Origin: Tragulus kanchil
Taxonomy: Eukaryota; Chordata; Mammalia; Artiodactyla; Tragulidae
Assembly: GCA_022376925.1 (NCBI GenBank)
Contig: JAIOJX010000025.1
Location: 93,957,608 to 94,021,607 of the forward strand
Reading direction: 5' to 3'
Length of the DNA: 64,000 nucleotides
In this document: piece by piece, positions 12,670-24,130 of the stretch
Position numbering within the stretch: position 1 is the first letter of the stretch
How the letters are laid out: the number at the start of each line of letters is the position of its first letter
Notes under the pieces: model-generated
Told to the model about the DNA's origin: nothing
The model's database searches: none
The model's input: the letters and a program-made list of their open reading frames with translations, nothing else
Translations under genes and position numbers: made by a program

Positions 12670-14404
12670 AGTTTTTAGTGTTTTAAGATGATACTAAAAA
12701 TACTGTATTCTGCTAGATAAACAAATTAAAAGTTTCACTTTATTTTAATGAATAGTTACAGGATCTTCATCCTTAAGCCTAAACAAACATCATATAATTG
12801 CCTTTTAAGTTTTTACTCATTAAACTAAAAAGAATAAATTGTTAGTCATTAAAAAAATTGAGAAAATGTAAAAGTTACTTTCTAGAGGGAAAGAATAGTT
12901 CTATTAGACCTAGCGGTTCTTATTAAAACAATATTATACAGGGAGGATTTTATACACCGTAGAAAAGAGAGTATACTGTTAGAAAATAGGCAGAAAAGAG
13001 AAACATGTGCTTCTTTGAGATGTCTGGTTTCAGGAGGTTTGAAAGATTTCTTTGTTTCAAATCAAGACATCTAATTAAAATATCAGTTGTCAACAGGCAT
13101 TCTGTGCATCTTATCACATGCAAATTTTATAGACTTCTATTGCTGGGTATAATCACTTTTCAAAAATGTTTTGCTAATAGAAATAAAGACTAAATGTATT
13201 TAAGTATGTCATAGAATGTATTTCCGAATAGGCTTAGACTCTGTTATAAATGCCCCTACCAGGAGAACATTCACTTGCTTTATCACTTAAGTAGACTCAG
13301 ATAATGATACTGACCATAATGCTGAAATTTGCACATGTGCTTATTTATTTAGTTTTGAATATTTGCTTTATCAGCATTAGGGAATTAACTTCTCCATGTT
13401 CAAGTGTTCGTATTGCATAAGTTTTTCTTAGGAAATCAGTCAAGCACTCTGGAAAAAAAAAAATCATTATTCTTAGCTCTCTGCAGGGGATACAAAACAC
13501 ATTGCATGTAGACAAGAAACGTTTTTCACTTGCTTATTAATGAGCTTACTAATAAGTTTTTATTTGCTTATTGCCTATTTGTCAGAGTCTTAAAATTACC
13601 TCCATGAGCCAGTTATAATAATGGAAGCAGTTCCTATTTCTGACATAAATATTCTTAGAAATCTTCTTTTCCACAGAAACTATAGATGTGATTGGATCCC
13701 AAAGCCAGTTTGGAATCTGAAAAGCCTTAACTGTGACTGATACTGTCATAAAACTAGATCTGCAGTTATAACCTTTTGTAATGTCTTAAACTTTGGGGCA
13801 ATAAACCTGAAACTGAGATAATCTTATATAAACTTTTATAGCTAAAAGAAAATCACAGAGGTCACTAGCCAAGACTTTCATTTTCTGCATGAAGAAACCA
13901 TCCCAAAGCAGCCAAGCTAACCAATAATCTGCAGTCTATGATTGCAGCTAATTAACTGTAGAGCCAAACCCGGAGCTTCTCTTTTCTGATTCCCAATGGA
14001 AAACAGTATCTTTTCAGAATACTTTTAGAAAAATTCTATTTTAAAAATCATGGAAGTATGGGTATGTTAAGTAATATGAAAAATTCCAAAGCCTGTTACA
14101 AAAATATGAATTTATCATATGTTTCACCTAAGAGAAATGTATTAACAAAAATCAAAATGATTTAAGTGTTAGTCTTATTATTGATTTATTCATTTATTTT
14201 GCATTCTGAGAGAGGCTCTTTAAGACTGATTTAGATGGCTTAGGTCATTTTTCTTTAAACTCTGAGGAAGATTTTGATGTATGGTCTTTTATTTACAGTT
14301 AGCATAAGTTTTCCAGATCTTACCTTATCACTTAGAATGTTAAAAATAATAGTTATGATATCTAAGTCATTGAAGTTTTAAAGAATTTTAGTTGCAAGGA
14401 TTTA

Positions 14405-14582
14405 GAACCTTACTAATCAGTGTCTTCCACAAATCAACAGCATCATGATCACTAGGGAATTTGTTCAGAATGCAAAATCTCAGCTTTACCTTCCTTCCAC
14501 CTAGATCTACTAAATCAGAATCTGTGTGTGAACAAAATTCCAGGTGATTCCAATGCATGTTAGAAGCACCTGCTCAGAAAAT
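14405..14582 (-). mobile_element. MER5-like (hAT-Charlie) fragment
   Basis: The stretch resembles antisense MER5A: cagcatcatgatcac, then tctactaaatcagaatctg, then ccaggtgattccaatgcat. It is old and degenerate. Confidence 0.6.
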
Positions 14583-15515
14583 TAGGACTGTCAGAACTTG
14601 GTCCTGTTTGTCTCTTTCTTCCTTGTCATTTTACATCTTCCTCTCCCTGCTCACCGAAAAAGGAACATAAAAGTATCATTGTGTGCTTTAATAAGGAAAA
14701 GAAGTTTAGGTAAAAGTGTGTAGAAGGGAGGAGAGGAATACATCACCATTTTGAGATGGCATGGTTGACTGATTGGCTGATTGTACTTAATATGTCTTGT
14801 CTAGTAAATCCCAAAGCCAGTTTGGAATCTGAAAAGCCTTAACTGTGACTGATACTGTCATAAAACTAGATCTGCAGTTATAACCTTTGTAATGTCTTAA
14901 ACTTTGGGGCAATAAACCTGAAACTGAGATAATCTTATATAAACTTTTATAGCTAAAAGAAAATCACAGAGGTCACTAGCCAAGACTTTCATTTTCTGCA
15001 TGAAGAAACCATCCCAAAGCAGCCAAGCTAACCAATAATCTGCAGTCTATGATTGCAGCTAATTAACTGTAGAGCCAAACCCGGAGCTTCTCTTTTCTGA
15101 TTCCCAATGGAAAACAGTATCTTTTCAGAATACTTTTAGAAAAATTCTATTTTAAAAATCATGGAAGTATGGGTATGTTAAGTAATATGAAAAATTCCAA
15201 AGCCTGTTACAAAAATATGAATTTATCATATGTTTCACCTAAGAGAAATGTATTAACAAAAATCAAAATGATTTAAGTGTTAGTCTTATTATTGATTTAT
15301 TCATTTATTTTGCATTCTGAGAGAGGCTCTTTAAGACTGATTTAGATGGCTTAGGTCATTTTTCTTTAAACTCTGAGGAAGATTTTGATGTATGGTCTTT
15401 TATTTACAGTTAGCATAAGTTTTCCAGATCTTACCTTATCACTTAGAATGTTAAAAATAATAGTTATGATATCTAAGTCATTGAAGTTTTAAAGAATTTT
15501 AGTTGCAAGGATTTA

Positions 15516-15692
15516 GAACCTTACTAATCAGTGTCTTCCACAAATCAACAGCATCATGATCACTAGGGAATTTGTTCAGAATGCAAAATCTCAGCTTTAC
15601 CTTCCTTCCACCTAGATCTACTAAATCAGAATCTGTGTGTGAACAAAATTCCAGGTGATTCCAATGCATGTTAGAAGCACCTGCTCAGAAAA
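15516..15692 (-). mobile_element. MER5-like fragment, duplicate copy
   Basis: Copy of 14405-14582 carried by tandem duplication 7. Confidence 0.6.
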
Positions 15693-16289
15693 TTAGGACT
15701 GTCAGAACTTGGTCCTGTTTGTCTCTTTCTTCCTTGTCATTTTACATCTTCCTCTCCCTGCTCACCGAAAAAGGAACATAAAAGTATCATTGTGTGCTTT
15801 AATAAGGAAAAAGAAGTTTAGGTAAAAAGTGTGTAGAAGGGAGGAGAGGGAATACATCACCATTTTGAGATGGCATGGTTGACTGATTGGCTGATTGTAC
15901 TTAATATGTCTTTGTCATGTTTTTAGTATCTAGCAGATCTATATTCTTCCCTCCTCTGAGTTCTCCCAGAGTTGTTATTCATATTGGCCACTGCTCCCAA
16001 AAGCAAGGTTGTGTAACTACATGAGAAGTGGAATACAGGAGTTAATTATACAGTGTTGAATTTACAGAGGATGAGCCACAGAACATCAAAACTCAGGACT
16101 GCCCGTTCCAGCTGAGGACAGAGAGCAGCAAAGGACTTATTATTGGTTATGTAACCTGGGAACCTCTATGAATAGCAGGCATTGTGAGGCAGAAATGGTT
16201 GTAATTAAAAGCAGAGTTAAATACCTAAGTCTAGGCCTCCATATACAAAGATAATTCTAGTGAGTGTTTCTTCTAGTGAGTGATGGATT

Positions 16290-16560
16290 GAAAGTCTAAT
16301 GTAATGATTAGGAGCTTAGACTCTAAGCTAAAACTCTCTTGGTTCAAATTCCAGCTCGTCTACTTCTTGGCTCTATGACTGTGAGTTACTTAACCTCTCT
16401 AACATCTTCATTTGAAAATAGGGAAAAGAAAATAACTGTACCTACTTCATGGGGCTATTGTAAACAGTAAATGAGAAAAGCTGTGTAAACAATACATAGT
16501 ACAATGTCTGAAACAGTGAGCACTCAGTAAGCAGTATGGCATATTTGTTCATTCATTCAT
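16290..16560 (+). mobile_element. MIR SINE
   Basis: Core MIR features in order: gcttagactctaagc, ggttcaaattccagctc, gttacttaacctctct, and an end near gagcactcagtaagcag. It is an ancient mammalian SINE. Confidence 0.75.
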
Positions 16561-17995
16561 TTATTAATGAAGATTCTTCTCATAAGTTTCCTTGTGAACA
16601 GTAGCATTTTTATGTGGTTTTTCTGGGATTCTCTGGTTTGTGGCCATGACAAAGAGCTACAGCTTCAGCTAAAGGGGTTCTCTGAGGCTGAAGAGTGCGT
16701 GTCTGTTGATCACCTCTGGGATAATGACCACGGCACTGGGTATGGTGCTGGTGGTAGGCAGTGTCATGAAGGAAAATGAGAATATCATGCAGTCGCTTAA
16801 GGCACTTAGATTCTAAATGGAAAGACATGAGATACATATGTACATGGAAGAAAACTTGAGAGATGATTCCAAAGTAACACATTTATATGTTGAAAATTCT
16901 GTAGTATAAATGACAATGCTTGGAGTGATTAAAAAGCAGCCATCAATATTGATCTTGTTATTAACAGCTTTTGTTTTCTTCAGGTGTCTTTTACAAAGAG
17001 GGAAGTAAACATAGGAGAACTATTAGATCTGTTAGGCAAAACGATAGTTTGACCTGCACTAAAGATTTTTTAAAATCTCATTTTAAACATAGGTACTTTT
17101 GAGTATTGATTTAGAAGCCAACTAAGCACTCTGGGGTGGAATGTGAGGAAGTACTGCTCCTGGTGCAGTGAGAACAGCCGGCAGCCTGCACCCACAGTGT
17201 GCTTAGAAGAACGTAGAGTGGGGGCAAGGAGCAAAGTTCTGAAGCGTGCAAATCAGATAGCTTTCTCCCATTTCTCCACTCCATTTTAGTTTGACTGCTT
17301 TATTTATTTATTTTTTTTTTTACTGACTTTTTAATCCTTTCAAAGAATTCAGAATTTGGAGAAAATGAGATAACAGTGGAGGTTAATAAATGCTGAATAG
17401 AAGGGCTATAAATTAGGTGTTAAGATGGCACATTGTGGAACTTGAGGTATCTTCCATCTTGAGGAACTTTGGCAGAAAAGGTGGCTCAGGTAGAGTCCTG
17501 TAGAAAATATTGTTTGTTACTGGTTCTCTGTCTCCCACTGTCCCTGCTCCATGTTCAGAAGAGTTTTAAGAAAATGCTTCTGTCCGTAGGTCTGAATGGA
17601 TTGGGACATGAGGAATGGTCTTGGGCTGGGGGCCCTGGAAATAGGAACGCAATCAGCAACAATTGTATTAACATTTTAGGAAAATGAGAAGACCGTAGAC
17701 TAGGATCATGGCAGCAGTGTGAAAGGTAGAGATGGTTTTACAGAAGTCATTTTTCAGATTATCTTCACAGACATCTTAACATGGAGAAAAAGTGCTGTTT
17801 GGGAATACCTCCCAGGGCCATCTCTAATCTAGAGACAAGAGAAGTCAGCATCTGTCAGTGGGTGATTAAAGGTCACATGAGGGTCACTCAGGGCCTGCTT
17901 GATACTTTCAGTCAGGGACCCCCTCACATGTTTGGTTCACAGGTTCTGGTCTTCAATCTAATTTGACTTCCTTTCTTTTGCTTCTTTTTCTGCAG

Positions 17996-18037
17996 TGCCC
18001 ACGTATCTCAAGTCAGTGGTGTTTCGACAACTGGAGA
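17996..18037 (+). CDS. FAM13A: FAM13A coding microexon (42 nt)
   Basis: A pyrimidine tract ending in tgcag precedes the exon, and a strong gtaagt donor follows at 18038. The exon starts with the third base of a codon, carries 13 full codons (AHVSQVSGVSTTG), and ends with two bases of the next codon. Joined to the exon at 20580, the split codon reads GAT and the frame continues into LLERTIRSAVEQH. Remembered human FAM13A has nearly the same run here (AHVPQVSNVSATGE). The segment lies just after the RhoGAP domain and near the start of the short isoforms. The exon is too short to be found by ORF length. The preceding exon, expected to end in a PLSPFYL-type peptide, was not located in 1-17995. 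Confidence 0.88.
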
Positions 18038-18822
18038 GTAAGTGGTCAGGATTGGGCTTTTTTCCCCTCTCCTTTCACTAAACACCAAAAAGCTATTCTC
18101 ATGCTGTACAGCATTGAAAGATTAACACAATTAAGCAACCAATGATGATTGTTTTTGACTACCCAGAGGAGACTAAATAAGAAATGTTCCTATTTGAGTT
18201 TCTTTGTGGGTGTGGTACTGGAGAGAACTCAGCCAGGTGAACATGAGATTTTCTGTTTATTTCAGTCAAAATAATATTAGTAAATTAATATGTGCAAAGC
18301 AGTGTTTGTGGTTTGGGAGGTGTCTTGCTCTTAAAAGTGAAAATATGAACCAAATACTTTATGGCTTCCTTCATTTGTTTTAATCAGTCTCCATTTATTG
18401 AGCACTCACAGTACACCAAACATAGTGCTAGGTGTCTACGGTTAAATAAGCCTTGGGCTCTGCCTTTGGGGACATTACAGCCTGATAGGACACAGAAAAG
18501 GAAGCAAATTAGTGATGGCAGCAAGTTGTTTTTCTGCTAGGCAGTGGCAGTGGTCTGCTATTAATAATTATGTCCATTGTATGTCTTTTTCCTCTTAATT
18601 CTACTAATCACACTCAGCTCCAAATACCTACCCCTGCCTACTGCTCTGACCACAGTCTTTATTGTGTTTCAACCATATGACACAGTTGGGACCTGGTTGG
18701 GCCTTTTGGGAGCATCTTCCATCAGCAAAGATCAGGTGGAGGAGGAGAGGAAGATGTGATGTGTTAAGAAGGAAGAGAAATGAATTAGAAGAAGCACTAA
18801 TTGGTGTGAATTTGGACCTAAT

Positions 18823-18955
18823 AGGGATTCCCTGGTGGCTCAGATGATTAAAAAAAAAAAAAATTCCTGTAGTGCAGAAGACCCAAGTTCAATCCCTTAG
18901 TCGAGAAGATCCCCTGGAGGAGAGCATGCCAACCCACTCCAGTTCTTGCTGAATG
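18823..18955 (+). mobile_element. Bov-tA SINE fragment
   Basis: Begins gggattccctggtggctcag and runs through gaagatcccctggag to ccaacccactccag. A 13-A run near 18849 expands the tRNA-like head. The 3' part is missing. Confidence 0.75.
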
Positions 18956-19397
18956 AGTTGGGATTTTTTTCCCTCCTCTTTGTTAGGTGAGGAAGCAATC
19001 AGAAGGCAGATTTGATCTCTGTGAATTTTCAAGAGATTCTAGAATTATCCCAAAGCAGATGTATTATTATCTGTTTGTTTCCTAATAACTTTTACTTCTT
19101 ATATGTCTTATATAATATTTGACAAAGGTGTGAATTTGATATGTATGTATATATTCACTTATTCAGATTTCTGTGTACCACTATTAATCTCAAGTCATTG
19201 GAATGTAGAGTTCTGGATGTTAAAGTTTTAATGCCCAAGTCAGACTACACTTGCTCATTGTCTTGAAATAGTTTTAATGAAATTACTGACGAAGTCTGTT
19301 ATAAAACTACATTTGAAAAATCTAAAAGTTTTTTAATCTTCAAAGCTCATTTTATTTAACTAAATATGTTTCTCAATCTGATCATTTAAAAAGTATG

Positions 19398-19485
19398 TTT
19401 CTTATCTTAACATCTTTATTAAGGTGTGTATAAAAAACTATACATATATTTAACATATACAATTTGATGAGTTTGGATGCAGTTC
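19398..19485. mobile_element. L1-like fragment
   Basis: Contains a tttattaaggtgtgtat start and acaatttgatgagttt, a short common mammalian L1 motif. Small and old. Confidence 0.5.
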
Positions 19486-20221
19486 TTTTTTCAAGTGAAG
19501 GAAAACCTGCTTTGAGGACTGTCAATTTAGAATTTTTCATGCCTGTTTATTCAGAATTAAATAATGAAATGAAAGAGAGTTTGGACACATTGCTTTTAAA
19601 AATGATACCTTATCTGTCTTATTATCAGTTTTTGAACAAAAACAATCTGTCCTTCCCTCTTGATTAGTATATGTTGGGATGTTTTCATGAATGCAGTCTC
19701 AGTCATTTATTTACACAATTTAATTGAAGAGGTTCAGAAAGTTTTGCCCTTCTGTTATGAAGAGTAATTGCTCTGGTGACGTGTTCTTTTTTAGTAGCAT
19801 TATTCCTATGTAATTTTATCTTCAAGAGATTCCTAATAAATAATAGGCATCATAAAATTATTTGTGCCAATTTGCTTGGTAAATCATACTGTCTTCCTCT
19901 GCAGAACTGGTATGAAATCTGGAAGAAACTTGGCTTTGTAAGAACAGGTCCATTATTATTCCTTGAAAAAAATCTTGGCTCATTCTACCTTATATTAAAT
20001 GACCTTTGTTTCCTGAATGCCTCCTGTAATTGTTGCTGAACTTGTTATGAGCATTTCAGTAATCCTGTACTCACAGAGATGGAAAACATTATTATCTGAT
20101 TGGTGGAATATGTTCCATTTAGTTTTGCTTCCCATAATTGTGCAAATATTGGGGAATTAATTCCTCATACTGTCTGCTCATGACGGCGTAGTAGGTATTC
20201 CATTGGAAATGCTGATAGTGA

Positions 20222-20530
20222 CAATATTATGGGGACTTTTTATTGAAGTAGAGTTGACTTACCATGTTGTGTTAATTTATGCTATATAACAAAGTGATTT
20301 GGTTATCCATATATAGATTACTTTTTAAACATTCTTTTCCATTATGATTTGTCATAGGATATTGAATATAGTCCTCTGTGCCTTGCTAGCATAAGTAGGA
20401 CCTTGTTGTTTAGCCATTTAGTACATTTAAGCTTGTATCTGCTAACCCCTGCCTTCCACTCCATGCCTCCCCCAGCCTTTTCCCCCTTGGCAACTACCAG
20501 TCTGTTCTCTACGTTATAGGGACATATTTT
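20222..20530. mobile_element. L1 3' region-like fragment next to a FAM13A exon
   Basis: Contains the series tattgaagtagagttg, gacttaccatgttgtg, ataacaaagtgatttgg, aggaccttgttgttt and cccttggcaactacc, typical of cetartiodactyl L1 tail sequence. It ends about 50 bases before the exon acceptor. Confidence 0.65.
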
Positions 20531-20579
20531 TAAACCCGATTATTGACTGCCTGATTGACTCTGCATTCTTTTTTACCAG

Positions 20580-20759
20580 TCTCTTAGAAAGAACCATCCG
20601 GTCAGCTGTAGAACAGCATCTTTTTGATGTTAATAGCTCTGGAGGCCAAAGTTCAGAGGACTCAGAATCTGGGGCATCATCAGCTTCTTCCTCCACATCC
20701 ACCAAACAGCGACGCCGCCAGTCCAAGGAGCAGGATGACGTTCGACACAGCAGAGATGT
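20580..20759 (+). CDS. FAM13A: FAM13A coding exon (180 nt), copy 1
   Basis: The acceptor is ttttttaccag and the donor is gtcagt at 20760, weaker than the gtaagt of neighbouring exons. The exon begins with the last base of a split codon and encodes LLERTIRSAVEQHLFDV, then a serine-rich stretch, then a basic patch (KQRRRQSKEQ), ending in RHSRD plus two bases. The next exon supplies G, making GTG (Val) before GLINKEN. At 180 nt and phase 2-2, adding or skipping it would keep the frame. The region looks disordered, and RRRQS fits a basophilic-kinase consensus (inference). The same exon recurs at 21676-21855 and in part at 22921-23029; only one is likely to exist in the genome. The frame stays open past the donor to a TGA at 20914. 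Confidence 0.92.
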
Positions 20760-20940
20760 GTCAGTTGGCATTGATACCTCCTGTTTGTGTGTGCTCTCTT
20801 TAAAAAATACACATGTCCAAATTAGTGACTGTGTTATGCAACACTCTCGTTTCAGTATTCAGGTTAAAACTTTAAAAGCTTTCATTTTGACCCTTCTAAG
20901 CTTAGCTAATATTTGAAAATTCCGTAGCTATTTGAATAAA
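20760..20940 (+). promoter_or_regulatory. FAM13A: Possible intronic termination and polyadenylation signal
   Basis: If the weak gtcagt donor at 20760 is skipped, the exon frame stays open for about 52 further codons and stops at TGA 20914-20916. An AATAAA hexamer follows at 20935-20940, with TG-rich sequence near 20985-21005. This is the arrangement expected for a truncated isoform made by intronic polyadenylation. The signals are visible; use in vivo is inference. The same signals recur 1096 bases later in the duplicate. Confidence 0.3.
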
Positions 20941-21317
20941 TATTTCTAGATGGTTCGTATGCTGTGGAAAGCCACTCTGATACAAGACGTTTTGTGGCTT
21001 TCTTGTGAATATCTTATTTAGAGGGATTCTGAACCATTGGAGGAGAAAATTGCCACATGCTTGTTTTTTTTCAAAAAGCTCATTCTACCTTATATTAAAT
21101 GACCCTTTTTTAATGCCTCCTGTAATTGTTGCTGAACTTGTTATGAGCATTTCAGTAATCCTGTACTCACAGAGATGGAAAACATTATTATCTGATTGGT
21201 GGAATATGTTCCATTTAGTTTTGCTTCCCATAATTGTGCAAATATTGGGGAATTAATTCCTCATACTGTCTGCTCATGACGGCGTAGTAGGTATTCCATT
21301 GGAAATGCTGATAGTGA

Positions 21318-21626
21318 CAATATTATGGGGACTTTTTATTGAAGTAGAGTTGACTTACCATGTTGTGTTAATTTATGCTATATAACAAAGTGATTTGGTT
21401 ATCCATATATAGATTACTTTTTAAACATTCTTTTCCATTATGATTTGTCATAGGATATTGAATATAGTCCTCTGTGCCTTGCTAGCATAAGTAGGACCTT
21501 GTTGTTTAGCCATTTAGTACATTTAAGCTTGTATCTGCTAACCCCTGCCTTCCACTCCATGCCTCCCCCAGCCTTTTCCCCCTTGGCAACTACCAGTCTG
21601 TTCTCTACGTTATAGGGACATATTTT
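21318..21626. mobile_element. L1 3' region-like fragment, duplicate copy
   Basis: Copy of 20222-20530 carried by tandem duplication 8. Confidence 0.65.
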
Positions 21627-21675
21627 TAAACCCGATTATTGACTGCCTGATTGACTCTGCATTCTTTTTTACCAG

Positions 21676-21855
21676 TCTCTTAGAAAGAACCATCCGGTCA
21701 GCTGTAGAACAGCATCTTTTTGATGTTAATAGCTCTGGAGGCCAAAGTTCAGAGGACTCAGAATCTGGGGCATCATCAGCTTCTTCCTCCACATCCACCA
21801 AACAGCGACGCCGCCAGTCCAAGGAGCAGGATGACGTTCGACACAGCAGAGATGT
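21676..21855 (+). CDS. FAM13A: FAM13A 180-nt exon, copy 2 (duplicate, probably artefactual)
   Basis: This is a repeat of the exon at 20580-20759, shifted by 1096 bases, with identical acceptor, coding sequence and donor. It lies in the second unit of the duplication 19979-22159. If the duplication is an assembly error, copies 1 and 2 are one exon and only one should be used in a gene model. If real, both could be spliced in frame because the exon is phase-symmetric, repeating 60 residues. The flanking intron is copied too, including the upstream L1-like fragment and the downstream AATAAA. Confidence 0.5.
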
Positions 21856-24107
21856 GTCAGTTGGCATTGATACCTCCTGTTTGTGTGTGCTCTCTTTAAA
21901 AAATACACATGTCCAAATTAGTGACTGTGTTATGCAACACTCTCGTTTCAGTATTCAGGTTAAAACTTTAAAAGCTTTCATTTTGACCCTTCTAAGCTTA
22001 GCTAATATTTGAAAATTCCGTAGCTATTTGAATAAATATTTCTAGATGGTTCGTATGCTGTGGAAAGCCACTCTGATACAAGACGTTTTGTGGCTTTCTT
22101 GTGAATATCTTATTTAGAGGGATTCTGAACCATTGGAGGAGAAAATTGCCACATGCTTGTCCAGAGGTGGTTTTTCCTTGTTAGACATTATTCAGCTTGT
22201 TGTTAGATTTTCTTATGAGCCAGCAGATTTCCCTACCATGTTGACCTGATTAAATACCAGAATGTCACTGTCATGCTGACAGTTGGTTACATTTTAGTAT
22301 AAGAAAGGCTGAGCTTAAGTCTAATAGAAGCGGAAATGCTTGAGTTCTTTATTATTATAGTGACTAATTTTAAGGCATTCTCTTAGCATGAATTTTAAGA
22401 AGAGTATTACAACAAACTATTCTCCATTAAAAGATTTGATAAATAGAAATGAATAATTGCCATTCATTTTATTGAATAATCATGATTTAAATTGTCAAGT
22501 AAAATGGATTTATATATAATAGACTATATTCCTATATTTTTCCTGAAAGTTTTATCTACTGTAGAATTTAGTTTCTATAGTTATTATTTTGTAATTCTTA
22601 TCAAATGTCAAAGACTAAACCAAATACTAGTTCCCCTCATTCTTTTTCACCTGAACTCATAGCCTACATAAAACTGTTGATGTGGAAAAGAAATGTATCT
22701 TTGTTTAAAGAAAGATACAAGATAAATAGTATAAATAAATTCCATCTTTGAGATGTTTAAGAACTATTTTAACAAATGCAATTGTAAAAATTAAAAAGTA
22801 TCAGTAATATAACCCACTGACTTTTCAAGTGATATAAGCAACACTTTTTTAAAAACATTTGTCTTAGAACTGGTGGGTAGGAGTGGATGCTTTAAAAATA
22901 GAAGATATAATATAGGACTCGGAGGCCAAATTCAGAATCTGGGGCATCATCAGCTTCTTCCTCCACATCCACCAAACAGCGACGCCGCCAGTCCAAGGAG
23001 CAGGATGACGTTCGACACAGCAGAGATGTGTCAGTTGGCATTGATACCTCCTGTTTGTGTGTGCTCTCTTTAAAAAATACACATGTCCAAATTAGTGACT
23101 GTGTTATGCAACACTCTCGTTTCAGTATTCAGGTTAAAACTTTAAAAGCTTTCATTTTGACCCTTCTAAGCTTAGCTAATATTTGAAAATTCCGTAGCTA
23201 TTTGAATAAATATTTCTAGATGGTTCGTATGCTGTGGAAAGCCACTCTGATACAAGACGTTTTGTGGCTTTCTTGTGAATATCTTATTTAGAGGGATTCT
23301 GAACCATTGGAGGAGAAAATTGCCACATGCTTGTCCAGAGGTGGTTTTTCCTTGTTAGACATTATTCAGCTTGTTGTTAGATTTTCTTATGAGCCAGCAG
23401 ATTTCCCTACCATGTTGACCTGATTAAATACCAGAATGTCACTGTCATGCTGACAGTTGGTTACATTTTAGTATAAGAAAGGCTGAGCTTAAGTCTAATA
23501 GAAGCGGAAATGCTTGAGTTCTTTATTATTATAGTGACTAATTTTAAGGCATTCTCTTAGCATGAATTTTAAGAAGAGTATTACAACAAACTATTCTCCA
23601 TTAAAAGATTTGATAAATAGAAATGAATAATTGCCATTCATTTTATTGAATAATCATGATTTAAATTGTCAAGTAAAATGGATTTATATATAATAGACTA
23701 TATTCCTATATTTTTCCTGAAAGTTTTATCTACTGTAGAATTTAGTTTCTATAGTTATTATTTTGTAATTCTTATCAAATGTCAAAGACTAAACCAAATA
23801 CTAGTTCCCCTCATTCTTTTTCACCTGAACTCATAGCCTACATAAAACTGTTGATGTGGAAAAAAGAAATGTATCTTTGTTTAAAGAAAGATACAAGATA
23901 AATAGTATAAATAAATTCCATCTTTGAGATGTTTAAGAACTATTTTAACAAATGCAATTGTAAAAATTAAAAAGTATCAGTAATATAACCCACTGACTTT
24001 TCAAGTGATATAAGCAACACTTTTTTAAAAACATTTGTCTTAGAACTGGTGGGTAGGAGTGGATGCTATAATATTTCCTTTAGAAAATAGGAAGATTATA
24101 ATATAGG
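21734..24107. repeat. Tandem duplication 9 (offset 1174-1184), cuts the FAM13A exon
   Basis: The unit begins inside exon copy 2 and repeats from about 22917. The right end of copy 1 (22885-22915) is an indel-ridden version of 24055-24107, and the left edge of copy 2 has a 10-base deletion. Confidence 0.93.
22921..23029 (+). pseudogene. FAM13A: FAM13A 180-nt exon, damaged partial copy 3
   Basis: This piece matches the exon from its GGQ codons to the donor. It lacks the first part of the exon and the acceptor, and has a 10-base deletion after ggaggccaaa that breaks the frame. It sits at the left edge of the second unit of the duplication 21734-24107, whose breakpoint falls inside the exon. It cannot be a functional exon as written. 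The damage at the extreme edge of a copied unit is what an error-rich sequence end would give. Confidence 0.85.
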
Positions 24108-24130
24108 ATTTTAAAAATCAGCTACTGACT

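Larger units (their letters stand above)
13699..15914. repeat. Tandem duplication 7 (offset about 1112)
   Basis: Bases 13699-14800 repeat at 14811-15914. Copy 1 loses single bases from homopolymers near its right end: gaaaag for gaaaaag, gtaaaagt for gtaaaaagt, and gagagga for gagaggga. Confidence 0.95.
1..17995 (+). other. FAM13A: Intron or 5' region upstream of the first exon seen
   Basis: No exon with convincing splice sites and FAM13A peptide was found. The stretch holds antisense BovB split by a SINE, a mariner fragment, degenerate L1-like A-rich sequence, two CHR-type SINEs, a MER5-like fragment and a MIR. About 12690-13690 and 16570-17990 show no repeat or gene I can name. ORFs of 60-100 codons are repeat-derived or chance. 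Seven of the tandem duplications lie here. Confidence 0.6.
18038..20579 (+). other. FAM13A: FAM13A intron (2.5 kb)
   Basis: The intron has a gtaagt donor and an accag acceptor. It contains a Bov-tA fragment near 18823, a short L1-like fragment near 19398 and a longer L1-like fragment at 20222-20530 that ends about 50 bases before the exon. The rest is AT-rich sequence without recognisable features. Confidence 0.8.
19979..22159. repeat. Tandem duplication 8 (offset 1096-1100), carries the FAM13A exon
   Basis: Bases 19979-21063 repeat at 21079-22159 and include the L1-like fragment and the whole 180-nt exon. Copy 2 starts with a damaged stretch near 21100 that is 4 bases shorter than copy 1. 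The unmatched string at 21064-21078 is T-rich. Confidence 0.95.

Noticed and set aside
20514..20771. Reverse-strand ORF over the FAM13A exon, seen in copies
   Set aside because: It is the antisense shadow of the true coding exon; the serine-rich codons give an open complementary frame.
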